Origin: an uncultured Prevotella sp.
GTDB lineage: Bacteria; Bacteroidota; Bacteroidia; Bacteroidales; Bacteroidaceae
Assembly (NCBI GenBank): GCA_900554545.1
Contig: USHW01000028.1
Location: 1 to 27,308 of the forward strand
Length of the DNA: 27,308 bases
Reading direction: 5' to 3'
The notes below the pieces were generated by a model. That model had not been told where the DNA came from and ran no database searches. It saw nothing but the letters and a program-made list of their open reading frames with translations. This document shows, one piece after another, positions 7,536-16,042 of the stretch (positions are counted from its first letter, which is position 1; every line of letters begins with the position of its first letter). Both the position numbers and the translations under genes were made by a program.

Positions 7536-8718
7536 TAAAATCGTTTCCTGCCGGGCGCTGGAATATCCTCAGCCCGAACTCCTGCGCCATGACTACGGCA
7601 TAATCGAGCACGGAGCTTTGGAACCGCTCGAAAGGCTGCCATTCAACGAACGTGGAGAAGCAGTACAGCTCAAGGGGCAAGCCCTCAGGCGTAGGCTGCA
7701 ACATCCTGACCATTATCATGAGGTCGGTCTGGACGTCGGGGTGTGTCTTCATGAAGTTGAACATGAAATCGCGGTACACCTGCGTGTTGGCCACGGGAAA
7801 GCCCGCATCGGCGTAACGCTCAGCCGGAATGTAGCCCTTGGCCACAAACCCCTCGATTTCCTCGCGCGTACAGAAGCGCACCGTGTTGGCGTCGATGTTG
7901 ACAAACATCTTCATCCTGCGCCCGCCGGCCTCGCGCATGCCGCGCCAGTTCTGGAAAGAATCGCTTACAAGGGCGTAAGGCGGAATGGTGGTTATGGTCT
8001 TGTCGAAGTTCTGCACCTTAACAGTTGTCAGCGACACCTCGCGCACAAAGCCGTTCGCCCCATACTTCTGCATGGTTATCCAGTCTCCGGGGCGCAGCAT
8101 GTCGTTGGCCGACAGCTGTACACCTGCCACAAGACCGAGTATGGAGTCCTTGAATATCAGCATCAGCACGGCAGCCGACGCGCCGAGACCTGCCAGCACG
8201 GCAGCCGCGCTCTTGTCAATGACTATGCTGACGATGAGCACGCAGCCCACTATGAACGCCAGCAAATTGAACATCTGGTAAATGCCCTTAAGCGGACGGT
8301 TGCGCAGCCGCTGGTGCTCGGAGGAAATGTCGTAAAGCGAATGCAGGAACTGGCTGGCGAACAGCAGCGACACGATTACAAGGTAAATGTTGCACACCTT
8401 GAGCAGCACCGACAGCATGCTGGGCGAATGTACAAACACATAAGGCAGCGTGACATACCAGATGACAGGCGGTATGATGCGGCGAAACGCCTTCATCACA
8501 CGCGGATGGAAAAGGTAGTCGTCCCAAGTGGCCTTAGTCTTCTCCGTAAGACGCTGCACTGCCGGCATCACAACGAAGCGGAACAAGGCCGTACAAACAT
8601 ACGAGAACAACGCCACGGCGAACACCGCCGTAAGCGGATAAACCCATACCATGATGTCTTCTGACACCCCGGCGGTGTACCTCAAGAAGTCTAACAAGTA
8701 TCTGTCTATATGCTCCAT
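7513..8718 (-). CDS. Mechanosensitive ion channel, MscS family (YbdG-like)
   Basis: This 401-residue inner-membrane channel would open under membrane tension to release solutes during hypo-osmotic shock. Several hydrophobic segments lead into the pore-lining helix and beta domain (KDSILGLVAGVQLSANDMLRPGDWI spans the hallmark region, quoted here in part as LGLVAGVQLSANDM). The downstream region with VQNFDKTITTIPPYALVSD and SFQNWRGMREAGGRR resembles E. coli YbdG. The frame stays open to 8922, but the mscS promoter lies within that extension, so MEHIDRYLLDF (8718) is the start, about 20 bases after the predicted transcription start. The last residues are encoded by the 3' octamer repeat. The family is confident. 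Confidence 0.9.
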   Translation of the reverse strand: MEHIDRYLLDFLRYTAGVSEDIMVWVYPLTAVFAVALFSYVCTALFRFVVMPAVQRLTEKTKATWDDYLFHPRVMKAFRRIIPPVIWYVTLPYVFVHSPSMLSVLLKVCNIYLVIVSLLFASQFLHSLYDISSEHQRLRNRPLKGIYQMFNLLAFIVGCVLIVSIVIDKSAAAVLAGLGASAAVLMLIFKDSILGLVAGVQLSANDMLRPGDWITMQKYGANGFVREVSLTTVKVQNFDKTITTIPPYALVSDSFQNWRGMREAGGRRMKMFVNIDANTVRFCTREEIEGFVAKGYIPAERYADAGFPVANTQVYRDFMFNFMKTHPDVQTDLMIMVRMLQPTPEGLPLELYCFSTFVEWQPFERFQSSVLDYAVVMAQEFGLRIFQRPAGNDFKGEKVRR

Positions 8719-8747
8719 ATAATACGCTCCTGCTTGGTTTGTGATGG

Positions 8748-8779
8748 CAAAGATAGTGAAAGGCGAGCGCAAAGGCAAA
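8748..8779 (-). promoter_or_regulatory. Promoter of mscS
   Basis: TTTG (8779-8776), 20 bases, then TATCTTTG (8755-8748) on the minus strand is a good Bacteroidetes promoter. It fixes the mscS start at 8718 and sits inside the first copy of a 62-bp direct repeat. Confidence 0.7.
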
Positions 8780-8900
8780 TGAAAAACGAAGTTTTTTGAT
8801 TTGGCTCTGCCGAGCCGCATCCTATCTTCGTGAAACAGAGATAGTGAAAGGCGAGCGCAAAGGCAAATGAAAAACGAAGTTTTTTGATTTGACTCTGCCG
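8751..8900 (-). repeat. 62-bp direct duplication of the mscS promoter region
   Basis: Bases 8751-8812 and 8839-8900 are identical except for one base (GGCTCTGCC against GACTCTGCC), separated by 26 bases. The copy nearer the gene keeps the -7 box TATCTTTG; in the upstream copy the same position reads TATCTCTG, so it is probably a weakened or dead promoter. Confidence 0.9.
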
Positions 8901-8997
8901 GACTTTTGCCGATTGGCAGCATAGGACTTATAAGGCCTATATGACCTATTCAACCGACAGCAGCAAAGCCGCCGACAACCATCTGATTACCAGCAAG

Positions 8998-9063
8998 TTA
9001 CACAAAGGCCATCTTTCAGCCTGCAATTGACGGCCTTTCAGCGTGCAAAAGGCGTCCTTTTGC
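8998..9063. repeat. 22-bp repeat array B (three units)
   Basis: Units at 8998-9019, 9020-9041 and 9042-9063 repeat exactly every 22 bases and match array A. The third, GCAAAAGG-CGT-CCTTTTGC, is a perfect 8-bp-arm palindrome. It lies in the 774-base region between mscS and the 9493 gene, which also holds the promoter duplication, an AT-rich stretch at about 9110-9180, a MITE-like element and a terminator. Confidence 0.8.
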
Positions 9064-9183
9064 ATTCCAATTTGCCGTGTTTTGGGATGTCGTCCGCGGT
9101 TATTGAATTGAGAGTTTATAATTGAGAATTGATAATTATGATTTGCTTTGTTGGCAGAGAACCTTTAAGGTAATCATAATTAT

Positions 9184-9375
9184 ACGTGAGTTCGGCATAA
9201 GCACCCACCCTTTGTAGGGACATAATTTATTATGTCCGAACGTTTTGAAAAAACGTTTTTACTTGACTACGCTTACTTTATACGCCTCTTCGCGGCGTGC
9301 GGACATAATGAACCAAAGGTCAGCGAAAGCTAATTATGCCCCTACAAAAAGTGTATGCTTATACCGAACTCACGT
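9184..9375. mobile_element. MITE-like element, 192 bp, with about 44-bp imperfect terminal inverted repeats
   Basis: The ends ACGTGAGTTCGGCATAAGC (9184-9202) and its complement at 9357-9375 differ by one base. Pairing continues inward for about 44 bp on each side (9184-9227 and 9332-9375) with roughly six mismatches, through TGTAGGGRCATAATT. Inside is another short hairpin (AAACGTTTT...AAAACGTTT). No transposase is encoded, so it would be mobilised in trans. The same terminus recurs at 27257-27274. Target-site duplication could not be resolved. Confidence 0.7.
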
Positions 9376-9426
9376 TAAATATATATCCACAAATCATAGG
9401 AATCGCCGTTATCCGCACAAACAAAA

Positions 9427-9457
9427 ACAGGGATGCCCGGCCTGCGGGCATCCCTGT
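9427..9457 (-). terminator. Terminator after the 9493 gene
   Basis: ACAGGGATGCCCG (9427-9439) pairs perfectly with CGGGCATCCCTGT (9445-9457) across a 5-base loop, followed on the minus strand by TTTTTG. It lies 36 bases past the stop codon. Confidence 0.85.
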
Positions 9458-9492
9458 CACATAACATTCAGGCGGCGGTGCGCCGTCAGTTC

Positions 9493-10821
9493 TTACTTTA
9501 CCACAACCTTCTTCGTTGTGCCGTCAGACATCTTTACGATGTTCACACCCTTTGCAGGAGCTGACAGCAGCGTGCCGTCGAGGGCGTAACGGGCTACCTC
9601 TACGGCCTCTTCGCTTCCGGTAGTAACGTTGTCGATGCCGGCAGAAGTGCCGCGGTCGATGACATAACCGATGTAATTGTACATCGCATCGTTGGCGAAG
9701 CCTGCGATGTAGCGTCCGTCCGGAGTGAAGTCTATGGCCGTGTTGAAGCCCAGCATGTCATACTCTGCTATTTCGGTAATTCCGGGATAAACGTTGGCAA
9801 GAACCTTCGCATCCTCGCCCTTGCTCCAGATTACGGCGCTGCGCTGCTGCATAGCCCATGAGCCTGCGAGCGCATAGCCCAGGATTGTACCGTCGTCAGC
9901 CACGCCCGTAGCCGCCATCTCAGCACCTTCCTGAATGTCGCTGTTGCCGTCGGCGCGGTATTCCTCAAGCTCGCCTGTCTCCAAGTCATACCTTCCCATA
10001 TACTGCTCGGTGAAGGTGTCGCCGCCTTTCATTAGGTTAAGTGACACATAACGGCCGTTACGGCTGAAGCCCTGCGGCGAGAATACCACGTAAGGATGGC
10101 CCTCGACATCACCCATTAAAGAGAAATAATCAACGCACACAGGGTCGCACTCATATTCTCCGTTCTCCTGCAGGCGCCATACAACAAGAGGGTTTGAACT
10201 GTAATTGTCAACCACATAGCCCACAATCACCGAACCGTCAGAGTTGGTATAGTAAGCCACAGAGCCGTTTGTCTCGAAGCCGAACACGTCGTCAGAGGGC
10301 ACGGGCAAATCCTTCCTCTCGCCGTTTACCCATACGCAGGCCGTAGTAACGTATGTAGCCTCTGAATAATGGCAGCCTACAACAACGCTCAAGTCGTCGC
10401 TCGCGTCACGCGCCTGGGTGGCCTCGCCCTCTGCTTCAGGCTCGTAATATGTAGCCTCGCCGTTTATGCTGTACAGTACGGCGTTGCCGTTGTAGCCCAC
10501 GCATGTGCCCTCGTCGTTCACGGCACGTATGTCTGCACCGTACATCTCGTCGTTGGCAGGAGCCACCGCATACTCGCCCGTCTCAGTGTCATATACGAAC
10601 ATGCCCATCGAGCCACTGGCCATCGAGAACGCCGGGCCGGCCACATACCTGTGATTGGGAGAAATGGCCTGGACAACCGGCTGGTATTCCACGCCGTCCC
10701 CGCCGGTCATGTTCTCAAGAACGTTGATACTTTGCGCGCTCGCGCAATTCACACCGCCTGCCAGCAAGGCGGCAGCAAACAGGCTGCCCATAAGGCGGCC
10801 TTTACTTGTAAAATTCACCAT
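9493..10821 (-). CDS. Secreted seven-repeat propeller-like protein with C-terminal sorting-like tail (paralogue 1)
   Basis: I do not recognise a characterised function for this 442-residue exported protein. A signal peptide ends near residue 29 (NCASAQ). Seven short repeats with a pattern like S-x-DG-x-x-VGY occur near residues 52, 99, 139, 191, 251, 306 and 365 (examples TNSDGSVIVGY, VADDGTILGY, FTPDGRYIAGF). They resemble HAF-type beta-propeller repeats, and seven copies would suit a seven-bladed propeller. The C-terminal 35 residues (ARYALDGTLLSAPAKG, then IVKMSDG, ending KK-VVVK) resemble a type IX sorting tail, so surface exposure is likely. The next gene (11002-12276) is a paralogue with the same layout. 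No enzyme motif is visible. Confidence 0.75.
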   Translation of the reverse strand: MVNFTSKGRLMGSLFAAALLAGGVNCASAQSINVLENMTGGDGVEYQPVVQAISPNHRYVAGPAFSMASGSMGMFVYDTETGEYAVAPANDEMYGADIRAVNDEGTCVGYNGNAVLYSINGEATYYEPEAEGEATQARDASDDLSVVVGCHYSEATYVTTACVWVNGERKDLPVPSDDVFGFETNGSVAYYTNSDGSVIVGYVVDNYSSNPLVVWRLQENGEYECDPVCVDYFSLMGDVEGHPYVVFSPQGFSRNGRYVSLNLMKGGDTFTEQYMGRYDLETGELEEYRADGNSDIQEGAEMAATGVADDGTILGYALAGSWAMQQRSAVIWSKGEDAKVLANVYPGITEIAEYDMLGFNTAIDFTPDGRYIAGFANDAMYNYIGYVIDRGTSAGIDNVTTGSEEAVEVARYALDGTLLSAPAKGVNIVKMSDGTTKKVVVK

Positions 10822-10881
10822 AGGTTTTAAATATTAATTAAAGTGTAACTGTTATTCAGCCTAAAAAGCGCAAGCCGCACT

Positions 10882-10910
10882 CCGGCCGCCGCAGCTATTG
10901 CGGCAGCCGG
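10882..10910 (-). repeat. GC-rich hairpin upstream of the 9493 gene
   Basis: CCGGCCGCCGCA pairs imperfectly with TGCGGCAGCCGG across a short AGCTAT loop. It lies in the leader between the two paralogues, about 60 bases before the 9493 gene's start. No TAnnTTTG box was found here, so that gene may depend on read-through from its upstream neighbour. Confidence 0.45.
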
Positions 10911-10943
10911 CCATGCAACCTTCGCCTTTTGATTTAACGGAAA

Positions 10944-10973
10944 TTTGCCGGGCATTACAAAATGTCCGGCAAA
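10944..10973 (-). terminator. Hairpin/terminator after the 11002 gene
   Basis: TTTGCCGG (10944-10951) pairs with CCGGCAAA (10966-10973), and an inner CATT/AATG pair extends the stem. It lies about 30 bases past the stop codon and is followed on the minus strand by a short T-rich tract; it may be a partial terminator within a paralogue pair. Confidence 0.6.
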
Positions 10974-11001
10974 ATCTTATAATATCAGTGCTTTCAGCAC
11001 A

Positions 11002-12276
11002 TTACTTCATGATAACCTTCTGCGTTGTGCCGTTACCCCTCCTTACGATGTTGACACCCGTCTTCGGAGTGTGCAGCTTGACACCGTTGATTGAATAAAC
11101 GTCCTTGATTTCATTGCCGCCCTCGTTGCCTGCAACAGTATTGCTGATGCTTGAAGGCTCATAGTCGTCTGAATAGCTCTCCGTGTCAAGCACATAAGTC
11201 TGTATGCCTGTGGCTGAAACACCGAAACCGACAATATAACGCCCGTCGGCGGAAATCTTTATGGGCGAGTTGGCAGTGGCGTCGCCACCTTCGAAATCTG
11301 CGAAGCCAGCCTTAGAGTAAACCGTAGAAATGTACTGCGGCGCAGTCTCGCCGGCCTTCCATATCCATCCCACACGTCCGTACATGCCACCGGTGCTGCT
11401 GTTGATATATCCTATCATTGTGCCGTCATCAGCAATGCCGGTTGAAGACAGGTCACCCGTCACTTCGCCGCTCTTTTCACACACCTCAAGAGTATTGTTC
11501 TCAAGGTCGTAACGGCCTACGGTGTACTCCCAGCTGTCAGACTCCATCAATATCAGTGCCACATAACGGCCGTTGCCGCTAAGGCCGGTAGGCTGGAAAG
11601 CCCAATAAGGGTTGTCGCCATAAGCAGGCTCGAACAGGCCGCGCATGATGGGGTCGGCAGAATAAGAACCGTCCTTGTTCTCGCGCCATGCAATGGCCGG
11701 AAGCGTAGCCATGTCGTCATACAGCCATCCTACTATCACGCTGCCGTCGTCGCTGACATACTTGGCCTGCGTTCCGTTGTCTGTAAAGCCGAGCCACTTG
11801 TCTGTAGGCTCAGGCAACATTGTCTTCACGCCGTCCTTATAGACGCAGGCATGGGGAAAAGAGCTGGCAAAGTCCGAGTAACCCACAATCAGCGAACCGT
11901 CAGGTGTAATGTCCTCGGCCAGGCTGCCCAATTCGGCTCCGGGTTCAAGCTCGGTCAGCGTGCCGTCGATATTCAGTGTCACTGCATTTGGATTATAGCC
12001 TACAGCCACGCCGTCATCGGAAACACCGCGAGCCTCTACCATCTCGCCTTCAGAGACACTTGTCGTACCGGTCGTAAGGTCAGTGATAAACATATACCCT
12101 TCGCCAGTAGTTCCACACACGTACTGCCCATTTGAAGAAATGTCAAGACCCATGTAATAAAGACCATTAGGGTCGGGAAGCACCGTCCAACCGTTCTCCC
12201 ATGTCACTTGGCCGCTGCAGGGAAGAGCCAGCAAAGCAGCCGCAAGACCACAAATAAAGAGTTTGTTTTTTTTCAT
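11002..12276 (-). CDS. Secreted seven-repeat propeller-like protein with C-terminal sorting-like tail (paralogue 2)
   Basis: This 424-residue exported protein matches the 9493 product in layout and in many short segments (ACVYKDGVK, SDDGSVIVGW, GRYDLENNTLE). A signal peptide covers about residues 1-23; the PCSG sequence has proline before cysteine and is not a convincing lipobox. Seven repeats lie near residues 46, 85, 123, 174, 231, 281 and 341, for example VSDDGVAVGY and ISADGRYIVGF. The tail, with DVYSINGVKL and ending KVIMK, is the same kind as in five other proteins here. The function is unknown; the repeats suggest a propeller used for binding. It lies about 180 bases downstream of the redox operon and could be partly co-expressed with it. 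Confidence 0.75.
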   Translation of the reverse strand: MKKNKLFICGLAAALLALPCSGQVTWENGWTVLPDPNGLYYMGLDISSNGQYVCGTTGEGYMFITDLTTGTTSVSEGEMVEARGVSDDGVAVGYNPNAVTLNIDGTLTELEPGAELGSLAEDITPDGSLIVGYSDFASSFPHACVYKDGVKTMLPEPTDKWLGFTDNGTQAKYVSDDGSVIVGWLYDDMATLPAIAWRENKDGSYSADPIMRGLFEPAYGDNPYWAFQPTGLSGNGRYVALILMESDSWEYTVGRYDLENNTLEVCEKSGEVTGDLSSTGIADDGTMIGYINSSTGGMYGRVGWIWKAGETAPQYISTVYSKAGFADFEGGDATANSPIKISADGRYIVGFGVSATGIQTYVLDTESYSDDYEPSSISNTVAGNEGGNEIKDVYSINGVKLHTPKTGVNIVRRGNGTTQKVIMK

Positions 12277-12368
12277 AACATAAATGTTTAAAAATTAGAA
12301 AATAAAAAATTAAATATGCTTCAATTACGGCAAAGCATACGCCGTAAAGATAAAGAGAAAAATGTGGA

Positions 12369-12419
12369 AACTGAAGCAGACCATGCAAGACCCACCGGCC
12401 CTCATGACCTGCTTCAGTT
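12369..12419 (-). terminator. Long-loop hairpin after the 12458 gene
   Basis: AACTGAAGCAG (12369-12379) and CTGCTTCAGTT (12409-12419) are perfect complements with a 29-base loop, and a T-rich run follows on the minus strand. It probably marks the end of the five-gene operon, though the loop is longer than usual. Confidence 0.55.
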
Positions 12420-12457
12420 GGTGTTTATTTCCGCTCAGCGGAGTGTCCGTGACACTA

Positions 12458-14452
12458 TCACTTTACGATGACTTTCCTTGTAGTGCCGTCAGACATCTTG
12501 ATGATGTTGATGCCCTTCTCCGCCTTTGAAATCTGGCGTCCGTCGATGCTGTAACGTGCAACCTCGGTAGCATTCTCGTCCGGCGTCACAACACCGCTGA
12601 TACCTGTCGAGTTTCCTCCAACCTTGGCAACGTTGGCGTTGTTAACCCATACATCATCAATGTAGCTTTGGTCGGCTACCGGCCTTCCAACAAATGCCAC
12701 AACACGCATGTTGTCAGCATTCCATTCGCTGTCCAATGTTACAGTGTAAGTGTTTGAATAGTGGTTGCCGTCTGTCCACTGCAGAAGGTCGCCCCATGTT
12801 GCAGTCAGCACGTCACGCAATACATTGTTGTGAACCTCATTTGCAGAACCGCCCGTCTGGCGTGCTACAAGGCCGTCTTCAGTAAGGCTTACGGTCAGCG
12901 CTGCGTCGTCACCTACAAAGTCGGTAAATCCGTCAACGGCTTCTCCCGATACTGTAACGGTCAGCTGCCTTGTGTCAGCGTTGTAAGATGTGGCGATATC
13001 AACAGTTGCAAAAGACGGAATTGTATTAGACGCGTCAATAACGCTTTCGCTAAATACCCGCGCCATCTGCGAAATGTATGCCTCATTGTAACCGAGACCC
13101 AAGCCAAGGCTTCCGCCATCATTTATAGAAGTGTCTGTTACATAATACCTGTTAAATGCACCTTCAGGCAATCCGCTTCCAACCATTGTGTATGCATAAG
13201 AATCGCCATCCTCTGTTATGAACGGGTCAGTATCTCCCATTAAGCTGTTGTGGACAGCAATTACAACAACATCGTCACGCAGGTCTTGGATAGCTTCCAA
13301 CAGCGCTACGCCTCTCGGACAATATGTGCAGTTTGTAGAAGTGAACTGCTCAACAAGGTTCATCTGGCGTCCAACGCTTGTAGTATATACGTTCAGAGTG
13401 GTAGAAACCTCATCGTCGTCAACGTTCTCTGTAGGAGTGCTGCCATTGATTGACGCTACGGCCAAAGAAAGGGTATGGCTGCCTGCCGCAAGGTCTGAAG
13501 GCAGTTGCACTGAAGCCTGTGCTGTCTGCAGACTGTTCGTCAAAGCAACGGGAGTAGTGAGGGTGCTTATTACATTGCCGTCCACCGACACGTTCAAGGT
13601 ATATGAAGAAGGCGTGTTGTTACCGTTGTTCTTTATTACATAAGTAAAGTTCGCCGTTTCACCACCTTTATAGAACGTACTTTCAGGAACGATGCTGTTC
13701 AACGTGATGTCATTATCTATGAACGAACCGCCACTGACTACAGCCTGTATGCAAAGGTTGCCCAACCCCTGGTCGCCATACAAATCCCACCGTGTGCCAT
13801 CATTGAACATGAAGCCATAGGGGTCGCCGGTATTCAGCGAATTCACGTTCAAGTCCACGAGAAGCGGATAGCTCGAAGCTGTATACCGCCCGTAATAAGA
13901 GTTATATGTGCTTTCTTGCGGATATGTGTAAGTAATCATATATCCCATGTTTGCTTCAAGCGTCACAGGTGTGTTCAACGTAACGTCGTTCCATCCCGCA
14001 ACGGTTGACGCAACAGTCTGCGTAGCCACAGCATCGCCTATTGAATACGAATTTCCGCTGAACTCTACAGGACTAACCGTTACCGTTGTCTGTCCGATAC
14101 TTTCGGCAACAGCGAAACGCAGTTTTGTCATTGTGCCGCCGGCGAAATTGCCTATCATGTCGGGCGTGAATATAAGACCTACGGTATAAGTACCCGGAGC
14201 GATGTTCATTCCCAAAGAACTTTGACCGGTCATGTCGAGTTCGTCCGTGTCATAGAATCCCAAGACACGCTCGTTAGCGTCAAGATCAATCCGGCTGGGG
14301 CCAGACATAGCCTTGCGAGCCTCGTTCTGTACAGGAGCGTTCGACTTTCTGCTGAACAAATTTGAAGCGTTGCCGCTCAAATCTACCTTCTGTGCGTTTA
14401 TCGCCGTCACCGACAACAACAACGCCACTACACAAAGTAAAGTCTTTTTCAT
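12458..14452 (-). CDS. Omp28-like exported protein with thioredoxin-fold domain and sorting-like tail
   Basis: This 664-residue protein has a signal peptide (cleavage near AINA-QKV, residue 20), an N-terminal beta-rich region, a CARDB/Ig-like module at about 245-355 (TANFTYVIKNNGNN), and then an Omp28-type thioredoxin-like domain from about 362 (LVEQFTSTNCTYCPRG, with Cys375 and Cys378 in a CxxC). A beta-sandwich and linker follow, and the end (ARYSIDGRQISKAEKG, finishing RKVIVK) is sorting-like. Omp28 proteins are Bacteroidetes envelope proteins of unclear role; the intact CxxC suggests thiol-disulfide chemistry at the cell surface. It is the last gene of the tlpA operon, 15 bases after its neighbour. 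The Omp28 call is confident; the redox role is inferred. Confidence 0.82.
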   Translation of the reverse strand: MKKTLLCVVALLLSVTAINAQKVDLSGNASNLFSRKSNAPVQNEARKAMSGPSRIDLDANERVLGFYDTDELDMTGQSSLGMNIAPGTYTVGLIFTPDMIGNFAGGTMTKLRFAVAESIGQTTVTVSPVEFSGNSYSIGDAVATQTVASTVAGWNDVTLNTPVTLEANMGYMITYTYPQESTYNSYYGRYTASSYPLLVDLNVNSLNTGDPYGFMFNDGTRWDLYGDQGLGNLCIQAVVSGGSFIDNDITLNSIVPESTFYKGGETANFTYVIKNNGNNTPSSYTLNVSVDGNVISTLTTPVALTNSLQTAQASVQLPSDLAAGSHTLSLAVASINGSTPTENVDDDEVSTTLNVYTTSVGRQMNLVEQFTSTNCTYCPRGVALLEAIQDLRDDVVVIAVHNSLMGDTDPFITEDGDSYAYTMVGSGLPEGAFNRYYVTDTSINDGGSLGLGLGYNEAYISQMARVFSESVIDASNTIPSFATVDIATSYNADTRQLTVTVSGEAVDGFTDFVGDDAALTVSLTEDGLVARQTGGSANEVHNNVLRDVLTATWGDLLQWTDGNHYSNTYTVTLDSEWNADNMRVVAFVGRPVADQSYIDDVWVNNANVAKVGGNSTGISGVVTPDENATEVARYSIDGRQISKAEKGINIIKMSDGTTRKVIVK

Positions 14453-14467
14453 AACGAAGATTTATTT

Positions 14468-15142
14468 TTATTTAACAAATGTTTTGGCAGTCTTGCCGTT
14501 TGCATATTTCACGATGTTCACTGCACCTTTGCGCGGAGCTGAAAGCTTCTGGCCGTCAAGAGTATAATAACCTACAGGCTCATTGTCCTCAACAGTTTCA
14601 ATGCCAGTAATGCCCGCAGACTCCTCATCGTAAACAAAGTTAACCGTTACAGAAGGGCCTTGTGCTATAACATCACCAACTGCAGGCATTTCAAGACCTC
14701 CAATATCCTGCATTATAACTTCATGTAAAAAAAGCTTGAATGAAGCTGAACATTGGCCATAAGCAGAAGGGATCCATTCTGTTGTGAAATTATGCGATTC
14801 CGCCTGCACTTCCAACACACCAGGTGCAGTATTATAACTACCAACTTGGTCATAAAGGATACATTCTTTTGGGAAACATACAGAAAGTGTCCCATTGTCA
14901 ATACGAGTTATATCAACTTCGACACTTGCGCCTGCTCTTTCCCCCGAATTGTTTTTTACAAACAATCCTGTGGAAATTTGGAAAGTCCCGTCCGACAATT
15001 TTTCAACAATACCGTTGACTGTTGCACCATCTTCAACTACATTTCCGCTGGCATCGACGAACTGGAGCGTGTTGTCAACTTGCGCGCTTGCAGCTCCACC
15101 GACAAACATCGCAAAAGCAAATAACAGTAAAGATTTTTTCAT
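14468..15142 (-). CDS. Small secreted protein with sorting-like tail, unknown function
   Basis: This 224-residue protein has a clear signal peptide (MKKSLLLFAFAMFVGGAASA) followed by QVDNTLQF. The mature part is probably a single beta-sandwich of about 150 residues with three cysteines (CFPKEC and a later QCSAS). The end, GYYTLDGQKLSAPRKG and then IVKYANG, matches the tails of the neighbouring secreted proteins. No known domain was recognised. It lies between two Omp28-type genes in the tlpA operon (33 bases after one, 15 before the other), so its product probably acts with, or is a substrate of, the redox proteins. That link is inferred from position only. Confidence 0.7.
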   Translation of the reverse strand: MKKSLLLFAFAMFVGGAASAQVDNTLQFVDASGNVVEDGATVNGIVEKLSDGTFQISTGLFVKNNSGERAGASVEVDITRIDNGTLSVCFPKECILYDQVGSYNTAPGVLEVQAESHNFTTEWIPSAYGQCSASFKLFLHEVIMQDIGGLEMPAVGDVIAQGPSVTVNFVYDEESAGITGIETVEDNEPVGYYTLDGQKLSAPRKGAVNIVKYANGKTAKTFVK

Positions 15143-15175
15143 AATTGATTTTCTTTTATTTATTTCGTCATTATA

Positions 15176-16033
15176 TCATGCACCTTTTTCTGCACTATTA
15201 TCATCATTTGTTCCATCATCGGGAATATTTATGATACTTTTTCTTACCGCTTGAAGCACTCCGTCAGCATCATTATAAACAAACGCAACGACAGACATAT
15301 ACTTTTCATTCCAATCTTCGTCGAGAACATACGAGAAGTCACGCGTTTCCGCACCACCGGCAGTCAAGCTTATCGGGTCACCCATACGGTCGTTAACTGT
15401 CGCGCGGAAAACATGATTATGAACATAATCTTCATTTTCAACATTGCCTGTCAACCACTGTACGCTGACAACGGAGTCTTCCACCAGCCACACTTGCAAA
15501 TTGCCCGTAACGCCTTTCTGTGTTGCTATATTAGCTGCACTGATAGAAATATCCACCTTGCGCGAACTTTCATCATAACGACATACAGCTTCAAGCTGAA
15601 CAGAATCTTGCCGCTGTATGCTGGTATATACAGCCCCCGGCCATGAGCTTGTGCCCAACAGTCCGCCACGTCTGTCAACCAATCCACGCGGCTGTGAAGT
15701 CACGCCCCAATGGTCATAATACCAACCTCCGTCCTCAGTGTAAAGCGGATAAAGCGAGCCGTCACGTGCTGTAGTGCCCAAATCGCCTCCGTATATACCA
15801 ACTGCAATGATATTTTCCGCACCGTAAGTTTCCTGCATAAGCTCTATCAGTTCCGCAGCAGCCGGGCAATTGACGCACCCCTGCCCCGTAAAGTCCTCAA
15901 GGAGCACACATTTGGAAACCTCCGCCGGTTCAACATAGATGAACCTGTCGTCTTCTGCGACATCATCGCACGCCACAGGGATAAGTGCCGCAGCGCACAA
16001 AGAAACGCTGTATATTATATTTTTCAGTTTCAT
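15176..16033 (-). CDS. Omp28-related lipoprotein with thioredoxin-like CxxC
   Basis: This 285-residue protein carries a lipoprotein-type signal ending IPVAC (Cys22). A thioredoxin-like domain follows at once, starting VLLEDFTGQGCVNCP, with Cys53 and Cys56 as the CxxC. The IIAVGIYGGDLG segment and the SQPRGLVDRRGG segment fit the Omp28 family, in which a thioredoxin fold is followed by a beta domain (DYVHNHVFRATVNDRMG). It lacks the sorting-like tail of its larger relative at 12458-14452, so the two are probably held in different places, one lipid-anchored and one exported to the surface. It lies 9 bases after the DUF6029 gene. The family is confident; its substrate is unknown. Confidence 0.85.
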   Translation of the reverse strand: MKLKNIIYSVSLCAAALIPVACDDVAEDDRFIYVEPAEVSKCVLLEDFTGQGCVNCPAAAELIELMQETYGAENIIAVGIYGGDLGTTARDGSLYPLYTEDGGWYYDHWGVTSQPRGLVDRRGGLLGTSSWPGAVYTSIQRQDSVQLEAVCRYDESSRKVDISISAANIATQKGVTGNLQVWLVEDSVVSVQWLTGNVENEDYVHNHVFRATVNDRMGDPISLTAGGAETRDFSYVLDEDWNEKYMSVVAFVYNDADGVLQAVRKSIINIPDDGTNDDNSAEKGA

Positions 16034-16042
16034 GCTGTCTTT

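Noticed and set aside
7489..8664. A 391-codon open frame opposite mscS
   Set aside because: Antisense shadow rich in His, Arg and Val with no domain; the MscS protein on the other strand is clear.
8719..8922. N-terminal extension of the MscS frame by 68 residues
   Set aside because: The extension is made of the duplicated 62-bp promoter repeat, and a good promoter lies within it.
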